Assembly (NCBI GenBank): GCA_963782965.1 | Contig: CAWALV010000006.1 | Coordinates: forward strand, 310,001 to 374,000 | Direction: 5' to 3' | DNA length: 64,000 nt | Source: CAWALV01 sp963782965 | GTDB lineage: Bacteria; Actinomycetota; Actinomycetes; Acidothermales; Acidothermaceae | Part shown: piece after piece, positions 7,299-16,457 of the stretch | How the letters are laid out: every line of letters begins with the position of its first letter | Numbering within the stretch: the first letter of the stretch is position 1 | Program-made: the position numbers and the translations under genes | Notes under the pieces: model-generated | Told to the model about the DNA's origin: nothing | The model's input: the letters and a program-made list of their open reading frames with translations, nothing else | Database searches by the model: none

Positions 7299-7696
7299 GG
7301 TGTCCTCCCCCCGCCCTCCCGCGTCCCACGACCCGGGCGGCACCTTGCCCCCCGGTGAGAACCGCCGAACCATCGACTCGCGGGCTCGACTCCCCTTGCG
7401 GCGTCAGGTCAGGATACGCAGGGAAGGCGGTTTCGTTGGGCCTTCACGTATCCGAAAGGCACCTTCGTTACTCACTACAGCTGAACGGGTCAACGGACTG
7501 CCGCCGTCTGCCGCGGGTGATCATCCGTTCGGCGCCGCTGATGCGCCCAACGGATGGTCTTGCGACCGATTTGGCGACGTCCGGGAGGGTGTGTGGCATC
7601 GTTGACGAGTCGGGCGACGGCGCAAAGCTGCGTGACTAGCTGCACGGGCAGCTTGCATGGGGAGCTGCAGGACACGCACCAGGGAGGGTCAGCTCG
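7299..7696. promoter_or_regulatory. Divergent intergenic region, glycosyltransferase / wzm
   Basis: About 400 bp with no credible gene. It separates leftward and rightward transcription units and should hold promoters for both. Visible: a GGGAGGG ribosome site 8 nt before the TTG start of the permease, and a short perfect stem AGCTGC-acgg-GCAGCT at 7638-7653. Nothing else is recognised. Confidence 0.4.
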
Positions 7697-8548
7697 TTGA
7701 TCGCCGTCGAGGCAATTCCTCTGGCGCCACCGGCGGAACTGCGCTTCAAGGCCCGGGTCGGGCTGGGGCGCTTCCTCCGGGATCTCTGGCACGCCCGCGA
7801 ACTGGTCGCGACGCTCGCCGAGCGTGACATCCGGGCCCGCTACAAGCAGGCGTTCCTCGGGTTCACCTGGGCGTTCATCCAACCGCTCTCGCTGCTGGTC
7901 GTCTTCACCTTCCTCGCGCGACACGTGACGAGCGTCAACACCCATGGGGCTCCTTACGCGATCTACGCCTACATCGGATTGCTCCCCTGGCAGTTCTTCT
8001 CGAGCGCGGTCAACGCGGGTGGGCTGAGCCTGATCACGAACTCTGCGCTGCTGAACAAGGTCTACTGCCCTCGCCAGGCGTTCCCGATCGCCGGCATGGG
8101 AGTGGCCTCCGTCGATGCCATCCTGGCCTCGCTCGTCCTGGTCGCGTTGTTCCTGATCGACGGGTTCGTGCCCAAGGCCACCTCGGTCTGGGTGCCTGTG
8201 ATCCTCCTCGTCCAGGTTGCCTTCACCGCTGCCCTCTGCCTGGCGATCTCGTCGATCGTTGTCTACGTGCGCGATCTCAAGAACGTGTTGCCGCTCGCGC
8301 TTCAAATCGGTTTGTTCGCCACCCCAGTCGCCTACGAGATGGACAAGTTCCCGGCGAACTGGCGAGTGCCTTACAGCATCATCAATCCGCTCGGGCCGGT
8401 CATCGACGCCTACCGCCGAACGGTCTTGCTCGGCAAACCGCCGATCTGGAGCCAGTTCGGTGCCGGCGCGGCTTCGGCTGCCGTCATGTTGCTTCTGGCG
8501 ACAGCGATGTTCTCGCGACTCGAGCGGGGGATGGCCGATGTCCTCTAG
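7697..8548 (+). CDS. Polysaccharide ABC exporter, permease subunit (Wzm-like, ABC-2)
   Basis: 283 residues with about six hydrophobic segments. The N-terminal cytoplasmic segment carries the ABC-2 signature region LVATLAERDIRARYKQAFLGFTWAFIQPL, typical of O-antigen/teichoic-acid exporter permeases (Wzm/TagG). It would form the membrane channel for lipid-linked polysaccharide with the ATPase encoded immediately downstream, whose start lies within its last codons (8538). The start is TTG at 7697, supported by GGGAGGG 8 nt upstream. First gene of the rightward polysaccharide unit. Confidence 0.85.
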   Translation: MIAVEAIPLAPPAELRFKARVGLGRFLRDLWHARELVATLAERDIRARYKQAFLGFTWAFIQPLSLLVVFTFLARHVTSVNTHGAPYAIYAYIGLLPWQFFSSAVNAGGLSLITNSALLNKVYCPRQAFPIAGMGVASVDAILASLVLVALFLIDGFVPKATSVWVPVILLVQVAFTAALCLAISSIVVYVRDLKNVLPLALQIGLFATPVAYEMDKFPANWRVPYSIINPLGPVIDAYRRTVLLGKPPIWSQFGAGAASAAVMLLLATAMFSRLERGMADVL

Positions 8549-9714
8549 CGGCACAGTCGTGGCGACCCGGATCTGGAAGCGGTTCCGCGAAGACCAGCGA
8601 CCCGCCACGCTTCGCGACAAGCTGCATCCGAGCACGTTCTCGCTCCAGCGGAAGTGGCGCTGGGCACTGCGCGACGTCGATTTCTCGGTGAGTCCCGGCG
8701 AATCGATCGGGCTGATGGGCATCAACGGCTCGGGCAAGTCGACGCTGCTCAAGGTGCTGACCCGCGTGATGGCGCCGCATTCGGGGCGGGTCGACATCAC
8801 CGGCCGGGTGGGTGCGCTCATCGAGGTACGGGCCGGAATCCACCCCGAGCTCTCCGGGCGGGAGAATGTCTACTTGTACGGCTCGTTGCTCGGCCTCGAC
8901 GCAAGGACGTCGCCAAGCGGTTCGACGCCATCGTCGAGTTCGCCGAGCTGAGCAAGGCGATCGATCGCCAGGTGAAGTTCTACTCGACAGGCATGCAGAT
9001 GCGGCTGGGGTTTGCCGTTGCCGCTTTCCTCGAGCCCGACGTCCTGCTGGTCGATGAGGTGCTCGCGGTCGGTGACTCCGCATTCCAGCAGCGTTGCCTG
9101 GACCGCATGCGCGAGGTATTGGAAAACGGCACCACACTCGTGTTTGTCTCGCATGATCTCGCGCTCTCGAAGCCATGTGTCGCCGCGGGTTGTGGTTGCA
9201 GGACGGCGTGTTGCAGGCGGATGCTCCGATGCGCGAGGTTCTCGCTAGCTACCGCGCCCGCCTCGACAACTTCAGCCTCAGTGGCTCCTATGGCGACGGC
9301 GCGATGCGGATCGTCGAAGCGACGGTCGCCCGTGACGACGGTTCGATGCCCACTACCGGCACACCCTTCCAGGTCGTGTTGCGGGTGAAGAGCGAAGAGG
9401 CTTGTAACGGCCGGCTGTATCTCGGGGTGAGTTCGGGTGCGGCGTCCGTGGTCTTCGTCGTCTCGCACTACATGGAGCTGCCCGAAGGCGAGACCAGGAT
9501 CGCGTGCACCGTCGATGATCTTCCGGTCGCCCGAGGTAAATATTCCCTTTGGTGCGGTATGGTCTCGATGAGCGATCGAGACGTACTTCCGTGGCACCAA
9601 TGCGCCACGTTCGAAGCCGGTGGCCCGGACCTCGACGAGGCTCCGCGTGCCGTCGTCCGGCCATCCCCCATCCAGGTGAGTTCGTCCTGGAACTACGACC
9701 GTTTCGAGGACTGA
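8538..9714 (+). pseudogene. Polysaccharide ABC exporter, ATPase subunit (Wzt-like), two frameshifts
   Basis: The ATG at 8538 begins a Wzt/TagH-type ATPase. Walker A GINGSGKST lies in frame 1. The region QVKFYSTGMQMRLGFAVA (signature) and Walker B VLLVDEVLAVGD lie in another frame. The C-terminal carbohydrate-binding domain, from MCRRGLWLQDGVL to the stop at 9714, lies in a third. The breaks are near 8900 (LGLDARTS where LGLDRKDVAKR is needed, one base missing after GAC) and near 9168 (CTCTCGAAGCC where CTCGTCGAAGCC would give LVEAMCRRG, one base missing). Restoring two bases gives 393 whole codons, a normal 392-residue Wzt. All ATPase motifs are intact, so two sequencing deletions are more likely than decay. 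As written the gene cannot make a working protein. Confidence 0.8.
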
Positions 9715-9833
9715 GGCATGAACGCGATACGTAAGCCGAAGACGGGGCACTTAGCGGCGCGCCGGTTCGTTGCAGCAGGACAGTCCGGGGGGCTCGCTTG
9801 CAGCCGCACTACGAGAGATGAAAGGAAACGACC

Positions 9834-10616
9834 GTGAGCGTCTGGGGGGTATTGAGGATCCTGGCGCGGCGGTGGTACGTCGTTGTGCCGATCTTGGCAG
9901 TGGGTTGCGTGCTGGCCTACATGCAGGGCAAGAAGGTGATGCCGACCTACGAGGCCCAGGCATACGTGACGCTTCAGGGCCCGACGAAGGTGGTGCAACC
10001 GGTGCCGGGCACGACGAGCGAGACCAAGATTGTGCCGGTCAATCCGTTGCTGAGCGGTAGCGGTTCCGGCCTCGCTCCGGAAGCCGCGAAGTTGGAGTTG
10101 ATCGAGACAAGCGCCATCGCGCGTCAGGACGCGATCAACGCCGGCGTCGCTCCCGGCTACACCGTCGGCTCGACGTCCCGGTCATCCGTGATGGTCATCG
10201 ACATCAAGACGTCGAGTCCGGAACGGTCGTTAGCGTCCATCCAGTTCGCGATCGGGCACATCAAGAAGACGTTGGACGCCGACCAGCAGGGCTTCCTCAA
10301 CGACCCGACGTCGCGGGTGACCCTGCAGACGCTCGTGCCACCGGAGGTGGTCGGCGTTACGACGTCGGGGAAGACCCGAATCGAGGCGGTGGTCGCACTC
10401 GGTGGGGCGGTCTTGGCGGTCGCCTGTGCGCTTCTTCTCGAGGCGCTGTTGATCGGGTTGGGTCGCCGACGGGACCGCCGGCATGGCGGGCGACGCGCGG
10501 GTGGCCGGGCTGCTGGCGCCGCAGACAGCCAGGGAAGATACGAATCGAGCGCGTTCGACGGTTCTGATCACGCTGACGAGGTTGATTCGACTCCGCTCTC
10601 GTCGATCCATGATTGA
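9834..10616 (+). CDS. Wzz-like polysaccharide co-polymerase (membrane protein)
   Basis: 260 residues with one transmembrane segment near the N-terminus (about 15-30, WYVVVPILAVGCVLAYMQG), a roughly 160-residue external domain, and a second transmembrane segment (about 185-207), then a charged tail. This is the topology of chain-length determinants/polysaccharide co-polymerases without a fused tyrosine-kinase domain. A close relative is encoded at 13883-14551, with the same SVWGVLR..RRWYV / SIWHVLL..RRWFV start and a shared VTLQTLVPP / VTVQTLVSP block just before the second membrane segment. The GTG start has AAAGGAAA about 8 nt upstream. The gene overlaps the following polymerase gene by 8 bp. 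Confidence 0.7.
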   Translation: MSVWGVLRILARRWYVVVPILAVGCVLAYMQGKKVMPTYEAQAYVTLQGPTKVVQPVPGTTSETKIVPVNPLLSGSGSGLAPEAAKLELIETSAIARQDAINAGVAPGYTVGSTSRSSVMVIDIKTSSPERSLASIQFAIGHIKKTLDADQQGFLNDPTSRVTLQTLVPPEVVGVTTSGKTRIEAVVALGGAVLAVACALLLEALLIGLGRRRDRRHGGRRAGGRAAGAADSQGRYESSAFDGSDHADEVDSTPLSSIHD

Positions 10617-12078
10617 TGTCACCTTCGTTCGACCCGACCTCGAGGGCGCAGCCCGCCCCGAGGCGATGCGTGGCAGCTTCGAGCCACCGGTGCGATCCCA
10701 CTGGTACCCCGACGCCGCCGCGCTGCTCAGCTTTCTCTGTCTGTTGCTCTACCTCATCCCGGCACGGCTCGTGGTGCCGGGACTCGGCGCCGCCGGGCGA
10801 CCGGCGAACATCTTCGGCGTCGGGCTCTTCGTTCTATGGTGCTTAGGTCGCCTGGTACCTGGGCTGACGACTCGGCACCGCCAACCGCTGCACTGGACGC
10901 TCGGTGCGTTCCTCGGAATCACTGTCTTGTCGTGGTGGCTAGCATTCGCTCGCGGCGTTCAAGCCGTCGAGGGCCGAAGCGCCGACCGGCTCGTCATCGG
11001 CATGGTGTCGCTGGTGGGGATGGCACTCACCGCGGCTGATGGCCTCGACAGCCGCCGCCGCCTCGACACGATGCTCGTGCGGCTCTGCTACTGGGCGGGC
11101 GTCATGGCGGCGTTCGGCGCGTTCGAGTTCGTCACCCGTATCAACGCCGTCGCCTACATCAAGATCCCTGGCCTGCGGCTGAACGCGGACCTCACCGGGG
11201 TTGCGGCACGTGGTGGCGGATACGGGGGATCGCTGTTCGCCCGGGTTGCTGGTACGGCCTTGCATTACATCGAATACGGCGCGGTGCTGGCAATGATGTT
11301 GCCTATAGCGCTGCACTTCGCCATCTACTCCGAGCCGGGCCGGCAGCGGAAGTTCCGCTGGTCGTTGTTCACGTTGCTCTTCGTCGGTATTCCGTTCTCG
11401 ATCTCCCGCTCGGCCGTCGTCGGCGTGGCGGTCGTCGTCGTGACGATGTTGAGTGTCTGGACGCCTTACATGCTCAAGAGAGTCATGATCGGCCTTGCGG
11501 TCGGCGCGGTGGGCTTCAAAGCTCTCGTTCCCGGCTTGATCGGAACGATCCGCTCGCTCTTCACCAACTTGAGCGGCGACCCGAGTATCAAAGGCCGGAC
11601 AAGCGACTACGCCGCGGTTGCGCCGCTGATTCACGACCGGCTGTGGTTCGGGCGAGGTGGCGGCACCTACATCCCGTTGCTCTATCGGATCCTCGACAAC
11701 GAGTATCTGAAGACGTTGATCGAATGGGGCATCGTCGGCACGGTCATCATGATCTTGCTCTTCATGACGCCTGTCGGGATGGCCCGCTCGGTCCGGCGGC
11801 GTGCGGCCGACGACGAGGCCCGCCATCTCGCACAGTCTCTGATGGCCTCCGCGCTGGTTGCGATTGTGCTGTCGGGAACCTTCGACTCCCTCGGGTTCCC
11901 GACCTTCGCTGCCACCTTCTTCATCGTGATCGGTGCCGCGGCCGCGCTATGGCGGCTCACCGTCGTCGACCGCGAGCCGCCCTATCATGCGGTCGACCCG
12001 CCGGTGATCCGGCGGCCCATCGACGTAGGCCGGTTCCTCCCGCCGACGGCACGGAAGAACTACGAGCCGAAGCCATGA
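10609..12078 (+). CDS. O-antigen ligase/polymerase-like membrane protein (Wzy-type)
   Basis: 489 residues, with hydrophobic helices along most of its length and a long non-hydrophobic loop late in the protein (LIHDRLWFGRGGGTYIPLLYRILDNEYLKTLIEWGIVG). That loop, ending in DNEYL..L.E.G, matches the external loop of the O-antigen ligase/polymerase superfamily. It would polymerise lipid-linked repeat units outside the membrane. The start is ATG at 10609, inside the previous gene; the open frame extends upstream to 10483, but that part is shadow of the Wzz-like gene. Its neighbours (Wzz-like, priming transferase) support the assignment. Confidence 0.78.
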   Translation: MIDVTFVRPDLEGAARPEAMRGSFEPPVRSHWYPDAAALLSFLCLLLYLIPARLVVPGLGAAGRPANIFGVGLFVLWCLGRLVPGLTTRHRQPLHWTLGAFLGITVLSWWLAFARGVQAVEGRSADRLVIGMVSLVGMALTAADGLDSRRRLDTMLVRLCYWAGVMAAFGAFEFVTRINAVAYIKIPGLRLNADLTGVAARGGGYGGSLFARVAGTALHYIEYGAVLAMMLPIALHFAIYSEPGRQRKFRWSLFTLLFVGIPFSISRSAVVGVAVVVVTMLSVWTPYMLKRVMIGLAVGAVGFKALVPGLIGTIRSLFTNLSGDPSIKGRTSDYAAVAPLIHDRLWFGRGGGTYIPLLYRILDNEYLKTLIEWGIVGTVIMILLFMTPVGMARSVRRRAADDEARHLAQSLMASALVAIVLSGTFDSLGFPTFAATFFIVIGAAAALWRLTVVDREPPYHAVDPPVIRRPIDVGRFLPPTARKNYEPKP

Positions 12079-12280
12079 TCTGGACCATCGGCGCGGCCCT
12101 ACGCCGATCGATGAACGAAGGTCGGCCGATCGGTGAACTTGATCCGCCGCTCGGGTGACATTAGGACAAAGGGGGTTACGTCGGCCAAGTACCGGCGGTA
12201 GGGTAGCGCTCACGGTCGGTGTAGCTGCAGGAGGGGTTTTGCGCGCATCGCCGGTTCAACGTAGATTTGTGGGGGGCCAC

Positions 12281-13879
12281 ATGACGGAAGCCATCGACAA
12301 GCCGCGCTACGACACCGAGCCCGGGTTGTCCGACCATGCCTATGGCCTGCAGCTGACGTGGCCGCACGTCGACCGCCGCCAAGCCAGCGTTCGTGACCGC
12401 GACGCGTCTTTCCGAGCCTGGGAGAGTGCGTGGCCGCAGTGGGACCGCGCCGCGACGACGCCCCCGCGACCGGCCCGCTCGTGGATGAACCGCTACGTCG
12501 CCGTCCTCGTGGGGAGCGACCTTATGGCCGCGGCGCTCGCGGCTTTCGCCGGCTTGGCCACTCGGCCCCACCAGCGTGCTGGTCTTGGCACTCTGCTTTC
12601 GCACTACGGCTTCGCGTTGGTGCCGATCCCGTGGGTGCTCGGTCTGTGGGCTGCGAAGGCCTACGACCCGCACATCCTCGGCGCCGGTTCTGAGGAGTTC
12701 AAGCGTGTCGGGCGAACCGCGGTCTGGTTGGTGGCGGGGCTCGGGCTCTTGTCGTTCTGGGTGCATGCCGACATCGCCCGTGCCTACGTGCTCGCGTCCG
12801 TGCCGGCGGCTGCCTTCATGACTGCACTCGGTCGGCACCTGAGCCGTAAGGTCGTGCACCGGCTCCGCACTCGCGGCAAATGCCTGCAACGCGTCGTCGG
12901 CGTAGGCAACGAGGCACAGCTGCTGCACCTCGCGAACCAGTTCCAGAACGAACCCTGGGACGGCCTGCAGATGGTGGCCGCGTGTCTTCCCGGAGGAGAG
13001 CCTTCAGGCCTGCTGGCTGAAGCCGGGGTTCCTGTGCTCGGCAGCCTCAAGGACGTTGCCAGCGTGGCCGCGTTGGTCGAAGCAGACGCGGTCGCCGCCG
13101 CGGCGTGCCCGGAGATGTACGGCCCCGGCCTGCGTCGGCTCGCCTGGCACCTCGAAGGCACGAACCTCGAGCTGATGATCGCACCCGGCCTCGCCGAGGT
13201 CGCGGGGCCACGTATCCACATGAGGCCCGCTGCTGGGTTGTCGATGCTCGTCGTCGAACAGCCGCAACTTTCCGGCGTCGGGCGCGTCACCAAGGCCGTC
13301 GTGGACCGCGTGCTGGCCGCAGGCGCCTTGGTCTTCCTGTCGCCGTTCCTGCTGCTCGTCGCCCTGGCGGTGCGGGTGAACAGTGCCGGTCCGGCGCTGT
13401 TCCGCCAGACGCGGGTCGGTAAGGACGGCAAGGAGTTCACCCTTCTGAAGTTCCGCTCGATGGTGGACGGCGCAGATCGTCACGTCGAGTCGCTTGCCGA
13501 TCGCAACCAGAACGCCGATGGCTTGCTGTTCAAGATCAAGGGTGACCCGCGGGTCACCAGGGTTGGTGCCTTCCTGCGCAAGTACTCCCTCGACGAGTTG
13601 CCGCAGCTCATCAACGTCGTGCGTGGCGACATGTCGTTGGTCGGGCCACGCCCGCCGCTGCCGCGCGAGGTCGCGCGCTATGAGGACCATGTACACCGGC
13701 GCCTGATGGTGAAGCCGGGTCTGACTGGGCTTTGGCAGGTCAGCGGCCGCTCCGACCTCACGTGGGACGAGAGCGTTCGGCTCGACCTCCGCTACGTCGA
13801 GAACTGGTCTCTCGCGCTCGATCTCATGATCCTCTGGAAGACCGTGTTCGCGGTGCTCCGAGGTGCAGGCGCCTACTGA
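12281..13879 (+). CDS. Undecaprenyl-phosphate sugar phosphotransferase (polyprenyl priming transferase)
   Basis: 532 residues. The N-terminal half has four to five predicted membrane helices and a CoA-binding-like/Rossmann region (CLQRVVGVGNEAQLLHL). The C-terminal 200 residues are a bacterial sugar transferase (WcaJ/WbaP family): membrane re-entrant segment LSPFLLLVALAVRVNSAGPALF, then RQTRVGKDGKEFTLLKFRSM, RVGAFLRKYSLDELPQL, DMSLVGPRPPLP and KPGLTGLWQVSGRSDLTWDE. It transfers a sugar-1-phosphate to undecaprenyl phosphate to start the repeat unit. The ATG at 12281 was chosen because GTGGGGGG lies just upstream; an earlier in-frame start at 12155 has no ribosome site. About 200 bp of non-coding sequence precedes it and likely holds a promoter. 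Confidence 0.9.
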   Translation: MTEAIDKPRYDTEPGLSDHAYGLQLTWPHVDRRQASVRDRDASFRAWESAWPQWDRAATTPPRPARSWMNRYVAVLVGSDLMAAALAAFAGLATRPHQRAGLGTLLSHYGFALVPIPWVLGLWAAKAYDPHILGAGSEEFKRVGRTAVWLVAGLGLLSFWVHADIARAYVLASVPAAAFMTALGRHLSRKVVHRLRTRGKCLQRVVGVGNEAQLLHLANQFQNEPWDGLQMVAACLPGGEPSGLLAEAGVPVLGSLKDVASVAALVEADAVAAAACPEMYGPGLRRLAWHLEGTNLELMIAPGLAEVAGPRIHMRPAAGLSMLVVEQPQLSGVGRVTKAVVDRVLAAGALVFLSPFLLLVALAVRVNSAGPALFRQTRVGKDGKEFTLLKFRSMVDGADRHVESLADRNQNADGLLFKIKGDPRVTRVGAFLRKYSLDELPQLINVVRGDMSLVGPRPPLPREVARYEDHVHRRLMVKPGLTGLWQVSGRSDLTWDESVRLDLRYVENWSLALDLMILWKTVFAVLRGAGAY

Positions 13880-13882
13880 GAT

Positions 13883-14551
13883 GTGGTCGATGTGAGTATT
13901 TGGCACGTGCTGCTCATTGCAATCAGGCGCTGGTTCGTCACCGTGCCGATGCTGGCGCTCGTCGGCTTCGCCGTTGCTTCGATTCCGGCCAACGTGACGA
14001 GCGCATACCCGGCCACGATGGAACTCTTGCTGCAGGGCCCGCAGTACGTCCACGGCCCGTCTTCGGCAGGTGCCGCGAATCCGGGGCTCGTACCGACGAA
14101 CCCTGCGGAGTTCGCGCCCAACCGAACGCTGTCCAGCGCGGCCCACGACATCGTGACCATCGAGACAAGTGAGTCGGTGCGCCAGGAAGTCGCCCGAGCG
14201 GGGCTGGGCCGCGACTACGCGCTGTCGGTCGACCCCAATCGCGCGACTGTGTTCGATCTCAGCGTGGAGACGACATCGAAGAAGAAGTCGATCGACACGC
14301 TGAACTTTGTCGCGCAGCACGTCGCCAAGGAAGTGGCCGGGCTCAGTACGGTTGCCGGTACCGACCCGACGAAGCAGGTCACGGTGCAGACCCTGGTTTC
14401 ACCGACGCTCACGTTTGTCAAGCGTTCGACGCCCTTGCGGAAAGACCTTACGCTCGGGATCTTGGGGTTTGTTCTGACGTGCGTCGCGGCAGTCGTTTTC
14501 GACAACATCGCGAGACGCCTTCGGTTCCGCGCCACTGCCAGGGCGGCCTGA
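13883..14551 (+). CDS. Second Wzz-like polysaccharide co-polymerase
   Basis: 222 residues with two membrane segments (about 16-35 and 192-210) around an external domain, matching the protein at 9834-10616 in topology and in conserved phrases (RRWFVTVPML; VTVQTLVSPTLTFVKRS before the second helix). Two such half-proteins in one locus suggest either hetero-oligomeric chain-length control or separate roles for two glycans. GTG at 13883 is used; an internal GTG at 13892 (VSIWHVLL) aligns better with the start of the paralogue. It lies 3 bp after the priming transferase, so co-transcription is likely. Confidence 0.65.
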   Translation: MVDVSIWHVLLIAIRRWFVTVPMLALVGFAVASIPANVTSAYPATMELLLQGPQYVHGPSSAGAANPGLVPTNPAEFAPNRTLSSAAHDIVTIETSESVRQEVARAGLGRDYALSVDPNRATVFDLSVETTSKKKSIDTLNFVAQHVAKEVAGLSTVAGTDPTKQVTVQTLVSPTLTFVKRSTPLRKDLTLGILGFVLTCVAAVVFDNIARRLRFRATARAA

Positions 14552-14566
14552 GGGTCGCGGCAAGCG

Positions 14567-15418
14567 TCATTCGCTACGCCGGGTCAGCCGGCAGTACGAA
14601 GCTTTGACGCGCTGAAGATCGCGCATCGAGCTGAGCCCCCGGGCTTGCAAGAGCCCAGTGATGTGGGCGGCTTCCTCCGGATGCGCATAGGTCAACCCGA
14701 CGGGTCCGACGTGCCACACCGGCAGCGAATCGACGACCCCGAAGCGGTAACCTGCGGCGAGGAGATCGCACCAAAGGATGTCCGTCCCCCAGCCCATCGG
14801 TGGCTGTTCCGGGAACGGCAGTATGTCGGTGCGCAGGCGAGGGCTTATGCCGACCACGGGCCCGATTTCGACGAACGTAGTCTCGCGTGCCATGACCCAC
14901 GGTCGCCGCCGAGTGATCGGGTGCCAGCTGCGTCGTCCGATTCTTGCCGGCTGCGCCAGGTCGAATCCTAGCTGCGAGCTCAGCCCCACGAAGGCTCGCA
15001 AGTCGCCACGCTTGAACCGGGTGTCGTCATCGATCACGAGAACGGTGGTCAGAGGGTCGGAGCCCTGTAGAAGGCGATTGAGGTTCGCGAATCTTCCGCC
15101 CGGCCCGTGGCCGCGGGTGTAAGCGGCGAACTCCGGTAGCACGTCGTCGAGTGCCCACATCCGCAGGTCCCAGCCGCCCGTTCGTGCCTCGCGGACCAGT
15201 CGTCGGACGAGCCGTGCGTTGCGCGCGCGATAGACGCAAACGGCGGTGACGGGGAGTCTGCGTCGCCGGCCGAGCCAGCCGGCGGCCCATGCCAACGGGT
15301 CTGTACGCCACAGCGTCCAGTGCGTAGCGAAGCGAACCGCACGTATGACCCGCCGCGGCGGCGAAGCCGGATCGCGCAGTGTGGCGCGGACCCCAGCCAA
15401 CAGCCTGGCGCCGAGCAT
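14567..15418 (-). CDS. Putative glycosyltransferase (GT-A-like, DDD motif)
   Basis: 283 residues. After a basic N-terminus the segment LPVTAVCVYRARNARLVRRLVREA starts a Rossmann-like fold. TTVLVIDDDTRFKRGDL supplies a metal-binding DxD-type motif, and PPMGWGTDILWCDLLAAGYRFGVVDSLPVWHVG resembles the late acceptor-side region of GT-A enzymes. No close family could be named with certainty. It is transcribed opposite to the Wzm-to-Wzz unit and divergently from the sulfotransferase, with 168 bp between them. A role in decorating the same surface polysaccharide is likely but inferred. Confidence 0.6.
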   Translation of the reverse strand: MLGARLLAGVRATLRDPASPPRRVIRAVRFATHWTLWRTDPLAWAAGWLGRRRRLPVTAVCVYRARNARLVRRLVREARTGGWDLRMWALDDVLPEFAAYTRGHGPGGRFANLNRLLQGSDPLTTVLVIDDDTRFKRGDLRAFVGLSSQLGFDLAQPARIGRRSWHPITRRRPWVMARETTFVEIGPVVGISPRLRTDILPFPEQPPMGWGTDILWCDLLAAGYRFGVVDSLPVWHVGPVGLTYAHPEEAAHITGLLQARGLSSMRDLQRVKASYCRLTRRSE

Positions 15419-15586
15419 GGCATCCTCCCGCTTGGTGCCTCGACTGATCTCGCCATCCTAAGCTTCGGGTCGCTCCCGGTGGTTGAGAACAGCTGCGCTC
15501 GGACCGATGAATAGACTTGACTGGCGGCAGGCGGTACCCGAGCCGGGCGCGAGATGGTGCACAGCGAGTGGAACGGAGCTTGGCTC

Positions 15587-16457
15587 ATGAACCGTGAGCG
15601 GATCGCCCGTGGCGCGGTTAGACGGGCCCGAGGCGTCGGGTCGCGTCTTTGGCCTCGCCGTACGAGTGGTGTCTTTATTCTTGGCATGCACCGCAGCGGG
15701 ACGTCGCTCGCAGCGCGGCTGGTGAACCTCGCGGGGGTGCCCCTCGGCTGGAGTTCGGATTCTCGTCGTGGCCAACTCCTACAACGAAACGGGCTACTGG
15801 GAGAGCGATGCGCTCCGACAGGTGAACGATGCTGTGCTCGCGTCTCTCGGCGGCTCGTGGGCACGCCCCGCCCCCCTCACCGATGAGTGGTTCGCGACCC
15901 CGTCTTACAGGCGTTTGCGTCGCCGAGCAGTAAATGCCTTTCATCAGGTGTACGCGTTTCAGCGCGTATGGGCATGGAAGGATCCCCGAACCTGTCTCTT
16001 GCTTCCGTTCTGGCGGCGTGTGTTGAAACGCGCCACGACCGTGGCGATAGTCGTGTACCGCAACCCACTTGAGGTCGCCTCCTCCCTCGAGAAGCGGAAC
16101 AAGATGTCGTGCGACGTTGCGGTCAAGCTTTGGGAGCGCTACATGACGTCTGCGTTGGACGCGGCCGAACTCGTTCCGAACATTGTTGTCAGTTACGAGA
16201 ACTTGCTGACGATGCCACTCGAGACGGTCGCCGCCATACGGTCCCTTCTCGTCGACAACCGCATCCCGCTCGAGCCAGAAGCGCAAGAGAGCAGCATTCT
16301 CGAGCTCGTAGATCCGGAGCTTCGCCACGCCTCCATCAGCCGGGCCGAACTCGTTGAGCACGACGATGTCGACGAGATATCCCTTGCGCTGTTCGATCGG
16401 CTGGAGGCGCTGAACGCCTTCAGCCGGCTCCGCGCCGACCCTGCCGACCGCTCCTAG
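15587..16457 (+). pseudogene. Sulfotransferase-family protein, one frameshift
   Basis: The frame from ATG 15587 gives GVFILGMHRSGTSLAARLV, the 5'-phosphosulfate loop of PAPS-dependent sulfotransferases. The C-terminal two thirds (ANSYNETGYWESDALRQVN ... VWAWKDPRTCLLLPFW ... TVAIVVYRNPLEVASSL, the 3'-phosphate-binding region) continue in another frame. The break is near 15760: GATTCTCGTCGTGGCC, where GATCTCGTCGTGGCC would read DLVVANS. Deleting one T gives exactly 290 codons (289 residues), a normal size. All key motifs survive, so a sequencing insertion is more likely than true decay. It would sulfate the surface glycan. Its stop and the stop of the convergent glycosyltransferase overlap in CTAG. 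Confidence 0.75.
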
